Below are positions 12,221 to 25,835 of a stretch of DNA of 64,000 nt, piece after piece; position 1 is the stretch's first letter, and every line of letters begins with the position of its first letter. The stretch spans positions 7,390,761 through 7,454,760 of the forward strand of contig CM055823.1 in NCBI GenBank assembly GCA_029582265.1. Direction: 5' to 3'. Both the position numbers and the translations under genes were made by a program. Source of the stretch: Zoroaster sp. YZ-2022 (taxonomy: Eukaryota; Echinodermata; Asteroidea; Forcipulatida; Zoroasteridae). Below the pieces are notes generated by a model. That model was not told where the DNA came from. It did not search any database and saw only the letters and a list, made by a program, of their open reading frames with translations.

Positions 12221-13284
12221 AATTATGATAATAAACTTATCCAACAGTCTCCAGCAGTCTCACTAGTGGTGTCAACTTTCATCGTGTTTATATTGTGCGA
12301 GTTGCCTAATATAAACACCAATGGTGTAGTTTATAACACCACAGTTTTTGCAGTGTAGTTGAGACTACTCTACATTGAGATCATACTAGTAATATTATAC
12401 ATACATAATTTATTTAAAATTGTTAAATTACTATTTGTTAAATTATTACTTAATTATTTGTATTTATTTATTGTTCTTATTGTTATCTTTTTTGAGGGGC
12501 CTCAGAATTTTTGTTTTAATATGATTTACTGTAATTAAACATGTAATACATAAATATAAAATATAGAACGTTCTTTAGACGTACAAACACGTTACGGATA
12601 CAAAACGCCAAACGTTTTCCAAACGCGTTTCGAGAGCATACGAGTGGGTTCAGGGAACCATTCTTACCGCTCATCGGATTGGAACAGCTGGGGTGAATTA
12701 CCCTTCAGATTTTAGAGGAGGAGTACAACTCTGGCGTTTGGAGATGTTGAAAAATTCAAGCTCCCTCTTCAAGCGTTTGTTGTATTGATATGAATATATA
12801 CATGGATATTAAGTATCCTCTTCAACCGATAGGCACCAGTTTATGGAGTGCAAAGTACGTACGTGCACATGCCGATACATTCTAAACCAGGACTTAAAAT
12901 GCATTATACACCATAATTACCCATTTATAACATTATTCAATTTTGATCTGAAGACTTATCTGGTGTTGGTACCAAGCACAATGAGAAAGTATTCTGTATT
13001 GCATGTTATCATTGCTTTAGAAAAAGTGAAACGTAGTACAACTTCAAAATAGATCACGGCTGTATTATATGATCCATTTAAAATGTTGTATCCATTTAAT
13101 TTGTATTCATATTCTGCGGTAAACGGCGGTAAACGGTGTTTATATCAACTATCGCTCAGTGATTTGTTGCTAAGTGTGTTTATGGTTCAGGGAGAACCAT
13201 AATCAGGCAACTCGTTTCTCAACTATCGCTGAGTGAGAGCGTGGTTCAGGCAGAAACATGGAAAGTTCTGGGGGTCTCGTATTC

Positions 13285-13323
13285 TCTACGTTTCAATTAG
13301 TATGCTCTAATCATCGCCAGGAG
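13285..13323 (-). mobile_element. Hammerhead-like core fragment, mutated
   Basis: On the minus strand ctcctggcga, then gattag/ctaatt around the agcata loop, then gaaacgt. CTGANGA has become CTGGCGA, but stem II remains pairable through compensatory changes. Confidence 0.6.
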
Positions 13324-13647
13324 GTTGAAAATTAATGTAAAACTTAATGTGTGTGAAGCCGATGATGGTATCAATCTTCCTAAGAAGTAATACATATTTG
13401 TGTCTGAGGAGCTGTCATTGTTAATACGTTATTTGGAAAAGATGAAAAAGAATTTGCTTTAAATATTGCACAAAATAATTGTCAAAAGCTTAGTTTAACA
13501 GTGTTTAAATGCCTGTTTAATGTTGGGACCCAATATTTGTAAAACAATACTATACACAATTATTGTGTGAAAAGTTGTAATTTTGAGGTATCTCTTTTCC
13601 CTTCTAAAAGGAATGTTACATGTTCCAATTAAAAGAAAGAAACATTA

Positions 13648-14010
13648 ATAATAATAATAATAATAAGTGGACTTATATAGCGCACGTATCCACCAACTAA
13701 GTGGTGCTCAAGGCGCATTATATCATTACCCCTGCTCATAAGGCTCATAAGGCTCATAAAATCATTCCTGAAACCATCTCAGCTCCCTGGGGAGTATACA
13801 GCTCAATTGCTGCCATTACAGCGCATATAGGGCTAATCAACCAACTCTGCCCTCACATGTACCCATTTAACCCCTGGGTGGAGAGAAGCAATTATGGTTA
13901 AGTGTCTTGCTCAAGGACACAAGTGTCACGGCTGGGATTCGAACCCACATTCTGCTGCTAACACCAGAACTTGAGTCCGGTAAGCTAGACCGCTCGGCCA
14001 CGACACTCCA
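13648..14010 (-). mobile_element. tRNA-derived SINE, head type A
   Basis: Full-length minus-strand copy. The (AAT)n tail lies at the left and the tRNA-like head ends with ccacgacactcca at 14010. It has a short internal duplication of the aaggctcat motif. Confidence 0.92.
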
Positions 14011-14959
14011 TTGTTGGAAATTGCTGGGGGAAAACGAAAAAACACGGTGATGCATCATTTAATAGAGGGTAAATTTACATAGGCAAAACCCCTGTATAAT
14101 TTACATTACCCTAACTCTTGTAAAAGATATATAATATTACTTTGAGCCTTTAAGACCCTAAATATATCATTAAATGTAAAACAACAATGTTTTAGGTGGT
14201 TAGAAAGTCCAACAATGGGGGGAAATAAGTCCAAAATGGTGGCCATTTTGAAATCCAAAATGGCGGCCGAAGATGCCAATGAAAAAAAAATGGCACCCTA
14301 TTTGTTTGAATTCAGTAATCAAGATTGACAAAGTTAGCCAATATAATCACTTTTGATTCAACAATACAGCTGGATCCAAAATCCTGACATACTGCCTCCT
14401 ACTACTTGGTAATAGAGAACAGTGACGCGCACACGTGTCATCGTTGACTTCATGAGCATTGGGGCGCGAACATCAGTGCGCATTAACTCGCCTGATGGGG
14501 AATGAATAATTTAACTCGAGGAAAATACCGGCGTCGGGTCAGCCGTGCAAAGTTACAATTAAAGGTGCATCACCTTTGTTTGTGAACATTTCACAAGTGG
14601 TTCGCAATCTGAAAATTACTATTTACAATTACTTAAATTACTATAATTACTAAAACAATTAGGGCTAATTAAACATTTCACCAAACAAAGATATTTGTAC
14701 ATGCTTCGTAATTCATTTACGACGGGCCCCATCATAAATTAACTTAAATTACCAAACACTTTAATCCTTCTATTTTTTTAACAACTGTACAATTTCATTT
14801 TAAATTATAGGCCTATATATGATTCCTTTTTTCATCCAGGAACATATTAATGTTTAGGTTCCGAGATGCATTCATTGTTTGTATTACGGTACTTCTTACG
14901 TGGAAATAAGAAAAGATTGTACTAAATTCAAAATGGCACATTATAGGCAATTATTTCTA

Positions 14960-15288
14960 GTGAAGATTAAAACCCTCCTACAATCAGTGCAATTTTTGAA
15001 ACAACCCATTCAGGCCACTCCAAGCCATTAGCTGTTGCCAATGGCCTCCTATGGTTACCCTTCTGTGCACTGTCACACCACTGAGATTGCTGGGTAAGGT
15101 GGTCTCCCATTGATACATTGCAGGCTATACTAATATGTTCAAACATTTACAGTGGCCTTGGGTGGCACACAGTTGATTTTGTAAGATTACTTGGAAAGGA
15201 CAGCAGGCTTGTACATGTATGTACTGAAGGTTGCTAAAGAACAGAATTTTGTGGATCAGAGTGGTCTCCATGTGTAGGAGGATTAATA
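14960..15288 (+). mobile_element. MITE family 3, copy 1
   Basis: About 327-bp sequence nearly identical to 36058-36384. It begins gaagattaaaaccctcctac and ends tgtgtaggaggattaatac, imperfect inverted ends. The interior has no credible ORF. Confidence 0.85.
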
Positions 15289-16922
15289 CCATCATCAGTT
15301 TTACACTGGGTATTAAAGTCAATGAATTATCATTGGTATACTATGTCTTAAAATGTGCAGTATATAATGTCAGTCCGCCTGGTTCCGTCTGTCCGTCATT
15401 CCCAAGGACATCTTTGTAACGAAGTCAATATGAGCCGGATGCGTCAGCATGTATGGGATTATAATTCCATAAATAAAAAATAGAGGACAATTACTGTACG
15501 CTGCGCAGCTTTAACGAAAAGGAAAACACTTCAGCAATAATCCCTGTCAAAACAAACCCATTGTTCTTCATTAATTTGGTTAAAGCAGTAATATTGATTT
15601 TGTTTTCACAACCAGCCAGTATCTCAATATGCGATTATAATTTCACAGGTTTTAAATATCTGTATCGATTATATCTTATCGTAGTGTAGGCATGGATTTT
15701 ACAGAAGACCGATGACATGTTGAAAAGAGTCTGGGATTATGCACACGATATTGAACCGGTACTCCAATGACAAGTAGAACCACCATTTTGTCTTTCGACA
15801 TTCGTGTCTGAACGCCATGATAAGGCTGGCCTCATACTCATATTTATGGACACACCTACGGTTCGCTAATCCTGTTATTCAATGATATATCAAAGAATTG
15901 TTATATACAATTTGTTTGTTTTCGAAATTTACCAAATGTTAGGCCTTTTATTTATTTGTAGAAATCAGTATACATTTTGATAAAATTTCGAAAAATGCAA
16001 TAAAAATAATGTTTAATTGATGTTTGTTGTTGTTTTTATCTCTTTGGTAGCACTTTTGGTAGCTATATGACAATTTGCATATTCATGAACACATCTGTGA
16101 TGCCATCAAATGATATTTGATTGCTTTCCTCGTCTTCTTCCGGGCCAGGTGTCTGAACTTGTTATGTTTTCTTGCTAGCTGTGTGCTCGGTTACAAGTCA
16201 GTATAAAATAGTTTTTGTTTTTGTATAAATAGTACTATTTTGACTCTGAGATCATATTGTTTTCTCACAAAACGGCGCCCTCATGTATCAAGGATAAACA
16301 TTTGTTTAAATTCAAACAGTACACTCAATCTTCAATGTATATCAAAAATAGATTATACCATTTTGCTTGAAGTGTCATGAAGCATAGAAATCTTCAAATA
16401 ATTATAAGCATCTATAAAGCAGATAGACATTTCATAGACTCTTTAAGTACGTATGAGACCACAGCCGATTTTAATGGAATACCCTCGGCAGCGTGTATTC
16501 ATTGCGTGTTCTCCTCTTCCTGCACATTATTATAATGATAACCTGTCATAAATTGTTGATGCTACGGTTGAACCTTGGAATTAGATAAGACAAAAGATGA
16601 CTCACGTGACCATAAATATTTAATTTTTAATTAAACTAGCTGTGAAGTTCAAGATGTCGGTGACCTTAAATAAGAAGTTTTACCCGTGGAAATTACCCTA
16701 TTACTGAAATATAATCAAACAATTTTTTTAACCTGATGATATAGCAATCACATTCAATGACACATCAAATCTGACGACTTGTTTATAATTGTATCTATGG
16801 TACAACATTGAGGTGACTCCATGTCAAACTATTAGCACTGAAAATAGTTGATTTTATATACTGAACCAAATTGATCATTGGGTCAGAATTTGGGTGAGAG
16901 AGATCCGTCAGTGGTAGCAAAA

Positions 16923-17133
16923 CAGCGGCGTAGCCACGGGGGCCTGGGGGAGGGTGCCCCCACAAATTTCCAGTGCCCCTCCCCCCCCAGGTGCCCCCCA
17001 CAAAAAATCCCGATAGTGCCCCAAAAAAGAAAAAATAAAGAAAAGGGAAAATACTCATACCCTCTGCCCCTCCCACACTGAAAAGCAATTCCCCCTATGC
17101 CCCCACACTGAAAATGTCCTGGCTACGCCACTG
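16923..17133. mobile_element. hAT-type MITE with 8-bp target duplication
   Basis: Ends CAGCGGCGTAGCCACGG and CTGGCTACGCCACTG are inverted repeats. The flanks are identical octamers tagcaaaa (16915-16922 and 17134-17141). An 8-bp duplication and CAG...CTG termini are hallmarks of hAT transposons. The interior is C-rich/G-rich and non-coding. Confidence 0.92.
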
Positions 17134-17644
17134 TAGCAAAAGTAGTGCTTTCATGCCCCTATACCGCGGCTAATCGTCAGTTGCAAAGTATAGTTGATTC
17201 ATAAGAATCGACAGGTCTTGTGTCTTATCCTCAGATAAGCAATTGTGGTTTGCATAAGGTTGTGGTGTGTGTTGGGGCAGCCCGTTACCAAGCGTGTGTT
17301 TGTTTGAGTTGAGATTTATTTCTCCACTAAAGTAGAAAGCAGACCGTTGAGAGTTCGTGTCAGTTAAAGGAATTACGGGTTGTTTTATTCGGACTTGAAA
17401 CGAATTATTAACTTTTTTGCATTTTTTCACGTATTGGTTGAGCATTCATGGGATAACTACTCACCGTTCTGTAAGGACTGTTTGCAGTACAATGAAGGCA
17501 TTCATATAACGCTCTTACACAAACGGTATCACAGCGCTTTACAGTGAGATGCAAGTACAATTTAAAAATACACAGTGCCTAAAATAAATGAGTCTTGAGA
17601 GATGTTTTAAATTGACTCAATGAAGAAGCATGACGGATACCAGA

Positions 17645-17748
17645 TGACACCATGGAGACATTCTATTTTGAGTGGTAATTAGCTCTGAAATGAACTGCTT
17701 GGTTACAACTCGACGTTTCGATCAGTATGCTCTAATCGTTTTCAGGAG
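17645..17748 (-). mobile_element. Hammerhead-like retroposon, 3'-truncated
   Basis: On the minus strand it starts at ctcctgaaaacg (the core CTGAAAA lacks the G of CTGANGA), then hairpin gattag/ctgatc and gaaacgtcgag. It stops around gtctccatggtgtc. Confidence 0.7.
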
Positions 17749-17749
17749 A

Positions 17750-20700
17750 TTGCTGTTCTGTTTATATTGTAAAAATTTGGCTCCTTTCAGTACATTTCGT
17801 TTTGCCTAAGTTGGTAGATAGGCCTAATTTGATTTGTGTATATACTTAATATACATAATAAATAAATTAATAACTCGTTTCTCAAATGTTCCAATGCGCT
17901 ATAATTCTGTAATCTTTCTCAGCTCTTTGTGACTGGCTCTGGAAAAACCCTAAACTCCCAAATCTATCGTGAACATTAACAATGTTCTCAACAACATTTC
18001 AGGATTTTTCGTTTTCCATCAAAATCTAGAGAAAATGCTCTATATGGTGACATGAAAACTGGTCCCTCAAACTGGTCCCTGGGGTCAGTTTTTGGACCTT
18101 TTCATGGCTGTTACGCATTATGGTAAATGCCGAAAAGTTTCGGGTTTTGCAAGAGTGGGTCACATAATGTGCAACCTTATTTGACACAATACTAGGGATT
18201 ATCAAACACAGTAACTATTGATCACGGTCAGGATTCGAACCCACATTCTGACTACTAAGCCATCACAACACAAGTCTGATGCACTAAATCGCTCTTGTAT
18301 GACACCCCATAATGTCGTAGTATATTATTAATTAGACAGATTGGATATACGCTGTATACCAATTTCGACAGTTGAATAACGATACTCATTATCAACCGAC
18401 TCGTAAAAGTTTCAGCTAATTACATTGTGTTGTCAACAATTTATAGTGTAAACGCAAGGAGATTTTCGATCGGTAAACACGTTTAAATTTTATTTACTGA
18501 GACTGTAAGATTGCAAGGGATCAATGCCCAGATACCATTACCAAATTACACTATAAGTTTTATTCTAAACTTTTACCTTTTAGTTCTTGTTATTGAACGA
18601 TATAGCATTGTTAAAACTGTGGATATTAATAACTACACCAGTGTTCATATTCGGTATCTCTCCAAATATGAAAAGGGCAGAATAAAATTTACACCATTTT
18701 GTGCTATTTCAAAATCCCGTTTTTGGCAGGATAGGGCATATACGTTCCCTCAAAGATAAACTATTCCTAAGATTACATACATAGTGAAGTTACTAGGACA
18801 TATACTTCATAATAAACTAAAGGGGGTCAAGATTGAAAAAAATTAAATTGTTGAAACAGACACCCATAGGCCTATTATTTGCTCTCTTTTTTCGTGTCCA
18901 TATTTTGTTCCCACCTTTTCTGTTCGTGCGCCAATTTCCCCTTTTCTAGCTTTCTCACTATATAAGATTGTCTGACGTTTTCCTTACAGGTTGACAATTA
19001 TCTACACAATAGCCGTCATCTATCCTATCCACGGCAGCAATTTGCAGCGTGTTTTCCACTTTCCCGCGCGATCATTAACACCAAACATCGGAGCCACGGC
19101 GCTGAATGCTTTATTTGAAAGTCAATCCCGCTGATGGGCACATTAGTGTCATGCTTGCCTTTCTGCGCCGTGTATCGTTTTTCCAGCGGCCCACCGGGCG
19201 TAACCACAGATGAGCCGATGAGAATATTTGAAGTCCTTTTTTCCTTCCTTTTATTCCCCGCGATGGAACGTTGTCGATGACTGTAGCCAGGTGTCTTCTT
19301 GAAGGTGTTAGAGGATATTGTAATTTGTCACTGCACCAATGGCAATTGTAACACAGTGAGGATAGAATGACTTGAGATAAAGAGACTGTTGATGAATTAC
19401 CGAAAGGATTTGTGCACTGTGGCAAACACATCAAATTTCGAGAAAAAATCCTAAAGGCATATTGAATCGGCCTTAATGGGGTCCCAATGTGTTTCCTAAA
19501 AATGCATTGTCAGTGATTTTAACCATTTTTACCAACAGTTATATTTGTTACATCGCAAAATTGCTATTTAAATTGTGGAAAGCAAAACAAATTAAATAGT
19601 TCTCAATATTATCGTGAGCAGGAAGGCACTTACCGTAAATATGTCTGGAAATTAATTCTTACTTAATGAAAGGTTGATGATAATATTGATCTTCGCTAGA
19701 AACAATTTTGTCTGAGGTAATGTAATTGTAAAGAAAAACACTCAATATTGACAATATTCCTTGATTAAATAAAAAAATATTTGATTCCACGTAAATGGGG
19801 GCATAACGTTCTAGTTGCCGATCGAAAATAAATTATGAAATTCTCACCATCTTTTGTAGACGAAACGATGAGCTGACACTTTAGTTTTATAGGAATTTTT
19901 TTATGTTTACCGTTATTCACCTGCAGTTTAAGGCATAATTATAATTAGTAGTTAAAATAACAAAAAATAGTCGAAATAATAATGTAAAAGATACTTAGTG
20001 TTAAGTTGATGATGTATCAATCTTCCTTGATAGCATTTTGTTTCAGGTGCTGTAACTTTTAAGAAAACTGAAATAATTTCCAGTTCGAATTTAGGACAGA
20101 GTATTCTATCCTAAATTCCACGTAAGAATTTTTTTTTTTTTAATTTAAAAAAAAAATAAAAAATCTGAATGAATTTTCACTATTTTATTGTTATGGACTC
20201 AATAGAACAAGCTTTCACATGTTGGTAGTTTAATATGCTATATATTTCTTTATGCAAAAGAGTAAGCATGCTCATAAACTCATTTTTTGTAAACACTTCA
20301 AGCGTTGTACGTTCCCTTCCATCAAGAACCACGGCGTAGTAGGTTAACTAAAATGTGTTAAGCTACCTGTAATAATAACAAGAAGAAAAAAACATACAAA
20401 GATTCCTAAAAATACCTTTTTTGTAACCTATTTAACAAGCTGTGCGCTTAGTTTTATTGAAAAGAGCTCGTATACAGAACGTGGACTATCGAAATTAACG
20501 TTGTCTCTCTGCAAGCACGCTCGACCAGACGATTTGACAAGAAAAATGGTTGTCTGCTGGCCCAGATTCGCCGCTGATATATCAGCGACGACTATATTAA
20601 ATCCGCCTCGGGCTACGGCTGGGCTCGCAGATCCCCGTCATTTACTGGTCGGACAAACTCGTTATTGCTATGTCAGTGTCAAGCCAACAGCTTCTGAAGA

Positions 20701-21500
20701 CCCTAAAAACTTGTCGCGCCGGCCGGGGTTTTATGTGGATATCTCGGCGCTGTGTTTATTTGATAGTTTACTTTAAACGTGGTGCCGGTGTGGGTCCGTC
20801 TGTCTTGATTAAATCTTCGCCATTCGAGACCGAGCTACAAGAGGTTTTTATATCTCAATGCAATACCCAAAGGGCACCAAAATCGTACTTCGTTTTGCTT
20901 ATTCTTTTTTGAGAAGATGTTTGAACAAATAATGACCGGTAGGCTGCCCTCGTCAACTCTGATAGCTGGTGATAGCCACTAATGGCTCGTTGCAGTACAG
21001 CTGGGGGTTGTGAGAGCTTATGACTTAAGTAATACTTAAGAACATAAAAATATTGCCCCCAAGTTACGTGAACACGAGACATGTATTCAATCTGATTACT
21101 CGTTATTTATGCTTCATCTATTTAATGATTTACCATTAGTAATTGGCTAAATTTGAAATGATCAAGATGATGTCACACTTGTTTACCTTTGTATTATCTT
21201 CTATCAGTATCAAGGGTTTCAAGCTAGGGCAAATCTGTCAATATTTATACATACAGTTTTTAAATTCTGAAGGTAATCATCCATATAACATTTTAGAAAT
21301 TACCGATTGTATCAATATTTCACGTAAGAATGAACACCAAGTTCGTGTTTGCCGATCCAATTACTAAGGGCATTGTCACTACTGTTATTGTTAATGATAC
21401 ACTGTATGAGCTGAATATTTTAAAGGTGAGTTGTTTTATATTTTTATTCACATACACTGAGACACAACAGAAAGGAAGTTTACCAAGGATTTTTTCGCAG
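17750..21500. other. Non-coding stretch
   Basis: Apart from the SINE head at 18222 nothing recognised. 19025-19434 and 20500-20780 have short open frames of unfamiliar sequence, which I do not call as genes. Confidence 0.5.
18222..18306 (-). mobile_element. Decayed tRNA-like SINE head (type B)
   Basis: Only the head region remains: cggtcaggattcgaacccac, then attctgactactaagccatc, and a degraded A box. It matches the type B head on the minus strand. No body or tail. Confidence 0.7.
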
Positions 21501-21504
21501 TTGG

Positions 21505-21720
21505 AAGGGACAATATCATCACGATCAGAGTAGACTTTCAACAGGGCACGGAATCGGTGTCCTATAGTTTAAGATGAACACTGTGACTGAACATGGCTCA
21601 GTTTATGCTGCAACAATGACCTTATCATGTGCGGTATTATTTTCAGTCACTGAATTAATCTAACACAAGCGCTCCAATCCCATGTCCTGTTGATCGTGAC
21701 GATATTTCCCCCTTTTTTTT
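21505..21720 (-). mobile_element. MITE family 1 (TTAAAGGGACAATATC ends)
   Basis: Terminal inverted repeats gggacaatatc-tcacgatca and tgatcgtgacgatatt. The core includes cagggcacggaatcgg and ttcagtcactgaattaatct. Right end degraded to poly-T. Confidence 0.8.
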
Positions 21721-22169
21721 AAAAGTAATGTTGTTCTAAATACAGTAATGCAAATTCGATCTTATTTCTGACATAGTCCTGATATTTAATTGAAGGTGAT
21801 GCTTCTGACATTCTTATATCAGCATTAATTTGTATTTGACTGAATTAAAGGTTTCATGAAATCCAACTTTATGCAAATAGATTTACAAGCAAATACCAAT
21901 AGGCAGTTTAAACAAAATGGGAATTCCATGTTCCATGTAAAGCAAATATTAAGTATACTGTTTTAAATATGTACAAATTTGTTTATTTTTGACACACAAG
22001 GGCACTGATTTGTGAAACTACAACAGGGACTCATTGTCAATTATATTAGCGCTAAAAGTGAAACACTAAAATCAAAGCTTATGCCACAACCTTGCCAAAC
22101 AAAACAGTGGTTACCTAACCAAAAGCCCAGTGACTGGTAATCAAACACTTAGTTGACAAGACAACACAG

Positions 22170-22392
22170 AGGCAATATCGTCACGATCAGCAGGGCATGG
22201 ATTCGGAGTGCATGTTTTAGATTAACTCAGTGACTGTGAATAATACCCCACATGCATGATAAGGTCCTATTACCGTTGCTGCTGCATAAATGAGCCAGTA
22301 ATTTTCAGTCATTGTGTTCATCTTGAACTAGGACAAGGATTCCGTGCCCTGTTGAAAGTCTGCTGTGATCGTGACGACACTGCCCCTTTAAG
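22170..22392 (+). mobile_element. MITE family 1 copy
   Basis: Complete ends: ggcaatatcgtcacgatcag at left and ctgatcgtgacgacac-like tgtgatcgtgacgacactg at right. Inverted relative to the neighbouring copy at 21505. No ORF; non-autonomous. Confidence 0.85.
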
Positions 22393-23281
22393 AGAGCTAA
22401 CTTTTTAAAGGACAAGGAATTCAGTCAACCTTTACGCAAAACGTAACTATCACGTTGCATCTCATCCTGCTGTGACATCATGAATATGCATGTTACTACG
22501 AGAAAACATACCCAAAAGTGCATGTAAAAAATTAAAAAAAACACAACTTGCCAATTAAAAGGTTGACAAGTGATGTCATCGTGAAAACAGAGTTGTCCAT
22601 AATGTTTTCAAGTTAAACAAAATTATTTCATTGGCCCTTTTGACAACAACAGTATGCTAAGCTGTACTTTCCCAGAGTGTACTCTCCACTCCTAAGAATT
22701 GCATGCCCGTCTATTGATGATAATGGGATGCTGAACTCGATATGATTCCTTATCACTACGGTGATTGCATTACAGGGCTTTTACTAAAGTACAATGCTTT
22801 TTGGAAGGTTCAATGCCTAGGCCTATTTCAGGGACAGTTCCCACCTAACCTAGCAAGCACAACTCGATTTTCGTTTTAATTCGTTTCTGGGGATTTTCTC
22901 CCAAGGGCTTTTTTATGAAACCTTTTGAACTCGCATGGTTGCGCTAGATAGTGCTACCCACTAAAAAACTAAAACACAATTTTACCTTCCAATGATTTAT
23001 ATGGCATCGGGAAAGAAACCTTGCTTCATAGATCCAATCAACTCATTGTGTTTTAGATGATTAACATTATTTTTGTTTTATTGATGTAATTTACCTAATA
23101 AAACATCTCTGCTCCCAGTTGATGGAATCACACTAACTTGCCAAATGATAGAAATAACCCAAAACATAGCTTCTGAATTATTATATTCACCAACATTTAC
23201 ATTTATGAACTTCAAATGTATAAAGCTGACTTCTGAATTAGTTAACGTAAAAAGGAATTCACTTAAGGACTATCTTAGATA

Positions 23282-25600
23282 ATTCCAACTGATGGAATTC
23301 TCAATACCTTAGCTCCAATATTGATGGAATTCTCAATACCTTAGCTCCAATAGTGATGGAATTCTCAATACCTTAGCTCCAATATTGATGGAATTCTCAA
23401 TACCTTAGCTCCAATAGTGATGGAATTCTCAATACCTTAGCTCCAATAGTGATGGAATTCTCAATACCTTAGCTCCAATAGTGATGGAATTCGCAGTACC
23501 TTAGCTCCAATAGTGATGAAATTCTCAATACCTTAGCTCCAATATTGATGGAATTCTCAATACCTTAGCTCCAATAGTGATGGAATTCTCAATACCTTAG
23601 CTCCAATATTGATGGAATTCTCAATAACTTAGCTCCAATATTGATGGAATTCCCAAAACCTTAGTTCCAATATTGATGGAATTCACATTATACCTTAACT
23701 TTCAATTGATGGAATTCACATAATACTTTCGCTTCAAATTGATGGAATTCACATTATACCTTGGCTTCCAATTGATGGAGTTCACATAATTATACCTGAG
23801 GCCAAAATAGTTTTTGGTCTCCGCGCGCGTCGCCTCATACCCGCGCGTCGGCTTTTTAATTTTTTTATTATCATAATTTGTTTTATTTATAATTTTTTTT
23901 GCTATGAAACGATGTCCAATTGCAGCCGAAATCGCTGGATCGATTGGAATTCTACCGCGTTGTGTAAAGGACTTTTTAACATAAAGGTATGAACGTTTGC
24001 CTCTGTTTGTATATGGGAAATGTGGTCGCCGCCTATACATGTATCACGTATTTCCCCATTGGCAAACAAACAAACAAACAAACAAAACAAATAATTTTGA
24101 AGCCGACCGATGACCAGAATCTGGAGACTTTTTTCTTGCCATAGCTTTCAATTGATGGAATTCTTTCTTTTTTTCCTCCACATAATTATACCAATAGCTT
24201 CCAGTTGATGGAATTAACATAATTATACCTTAGCTCCAATATTGATGAAATTCACACCTTCATCTTCCAATGGATGGAATTTACATATACCTTAGGCCTG
24301 GCTTCCAAATGATGGAATTCATATATACCTTACCTTCCAATTGATGGTATTCATATATACCTTAGCTCCATGCAGTATTGATGGAATTCATATTTGATGG
24401 AATTCCAATACACAGTAACTTCCAATGGATGGAATGTATATATACCTTAGCTTCCAATGGATGGAATTCATATATACCTTAGCTTCCAATGGATGGAATT
24501 TATATATACCTTAGCTTCCAATGGATGGAATTCATATAATTATACCTTAGCTTCCAATGGATGGAATTCATATATACCTTAGCTTCCAATGGATGGAATT
24601 TATATATACCTTAGCTTCCAATGGATGGAATTCATATAATTATACCTTAGCTTCCAATGGATGGAATTCATATATACCTTAGCTTCCAATGGATGGAATT
24701 CATATATACCTTAGCTTCCAATGGATGGAATTCATATATACCTTAGCTTTCAATGGATGGAATTCATATATACCTTAGCTTCCAATGGATGGAATTCATA
24801 TATACCTTAGCTTTCAATGGATGGAATTCATATATACCTTAGCTTTCAATGGATGGAATTCATATATACCTTAGCTTCCAATGGATGGAATTCATATATA
24901 CCTTAGCTTTCAATGGATGGAATTCATATATACCTTAGCTTCCAATGGATGGAATTCATATATACCTTAGCTTCCAATGGATGGAATTCATATATACCTT
25001 AGCTTCCAATGGATGGAATTCATATATACCTTAGCTTTCAATGGATGGAATTCATATATACCTTAGCTTTCAATGGATGGAATTCATATATACCTTAGCT
25101 TTCAATGGATGGAATTCATATATACCTTACCTTCCAATTGATGGTATTCATATATACCTTAGCTCCATGCAGTATTGATGGAATTCACATTTGATGGAAT
25201 TCCAATACACATTAACTTCCAATGGATGGAATTCATATATACCTTAGCTTTCTATGGATAGAATTCATATATACCTTAGCTTTCTATGGATGGAATTCAT
25301 ATATACCTTAGCTTCCAATGGATGGAATTCATATATACCTTACCTTCCAATTGATGGTATTCATATATACCTTAGCTCCATGCAGTATTGATGGAATTCA
25401 CATTTGATGGAATTCCAATACACAGTAACTTCCAATGGATGGAATTCATATATACCTTAGCTTCCAATGGATGGTATTCATATATACCTTAGCTTCCAAT
25501 GGATGGAATTCATATATACCTTAGCTTCCAATGCAATATTGATGGAATTCCAATACCACTTAGCGTTCAATTGATGGAATTCCCACCTTAGCTTACAATT
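23282..25600 (+). repeat. 32-bp EcoRI-containing minisatellite
   Basis: Tandem units of 32 bp, each with gatggaattc. Block A (23285-23790) has tcaataccttagctccaata; block B (24140-25560) has atatataccttagcttccaa. A composite pattern with tatt-gatggtattc and a short catttgatggaattccaata unit recurs near 24327, 25126 and 25340, a higher-order arrangement. An unrelated segment (about 23790-24130) splits the array. Confidence 0.95.
23790..24130 (+). mobile_element. Insertion splitting the minisatellite
   Basis: Contains ccgcgcgcgtcgcc, tatgaaacgatgtccaattg, a (CAAA)n tract and ccagaatctggagactttt. Parts recur inverted at 42968-43050 and, for the last motif, at 1745-1785, so it is a dispersed repeat. 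Class unknown. Confidence 0.6.
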
Positions 25601-25720
25601 AATATATAGAATTCACTTATACCGTTTGCTTCCAAATGATGTAATTAGCATCCAGTCGATGGTCGAGTGGTGGAAAGGATAAGATGATTAACTTACAGGT
25701 AACACCACCCGTGTAGTAAT

Positions 25721-25835
25721 ATTTCTCGACGTTTCGAGCTCTGTCCATCTTCAGGAGGAGAACTAACCTCACAACCGGTTCTTTTTAGAACCACGTCACT
25801 TCTTCAAGACGACATTATTACACATGGTGGCCCTA
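25721..25835 (-). mobile_element. Penelope-like hammerhead-type segment
   Basis: On the minus strand CTC-CTGAAGA, then ggacagagctc, then GAAACGTC-GAG, with stem II poorly paired. A ggttct/agaacc hairpin lies on the other side of the core than in the 153-bp family. It directly abuts the inverted-repeat minisatellite element at 25836. Confidence 0.5.

Noticed and set aside
19025..19434. 107-codon minus-strand open frame
   Set aside because: No recognisable domain, no splice-consistent neighbours and ordinary composition; chance length for this window.
23282..25600. CRISPR-like array
   Set aside because: Units are contiguous 32-bp tandem repeats without unique spacers, no cas genes, and the window is eukaryotic.
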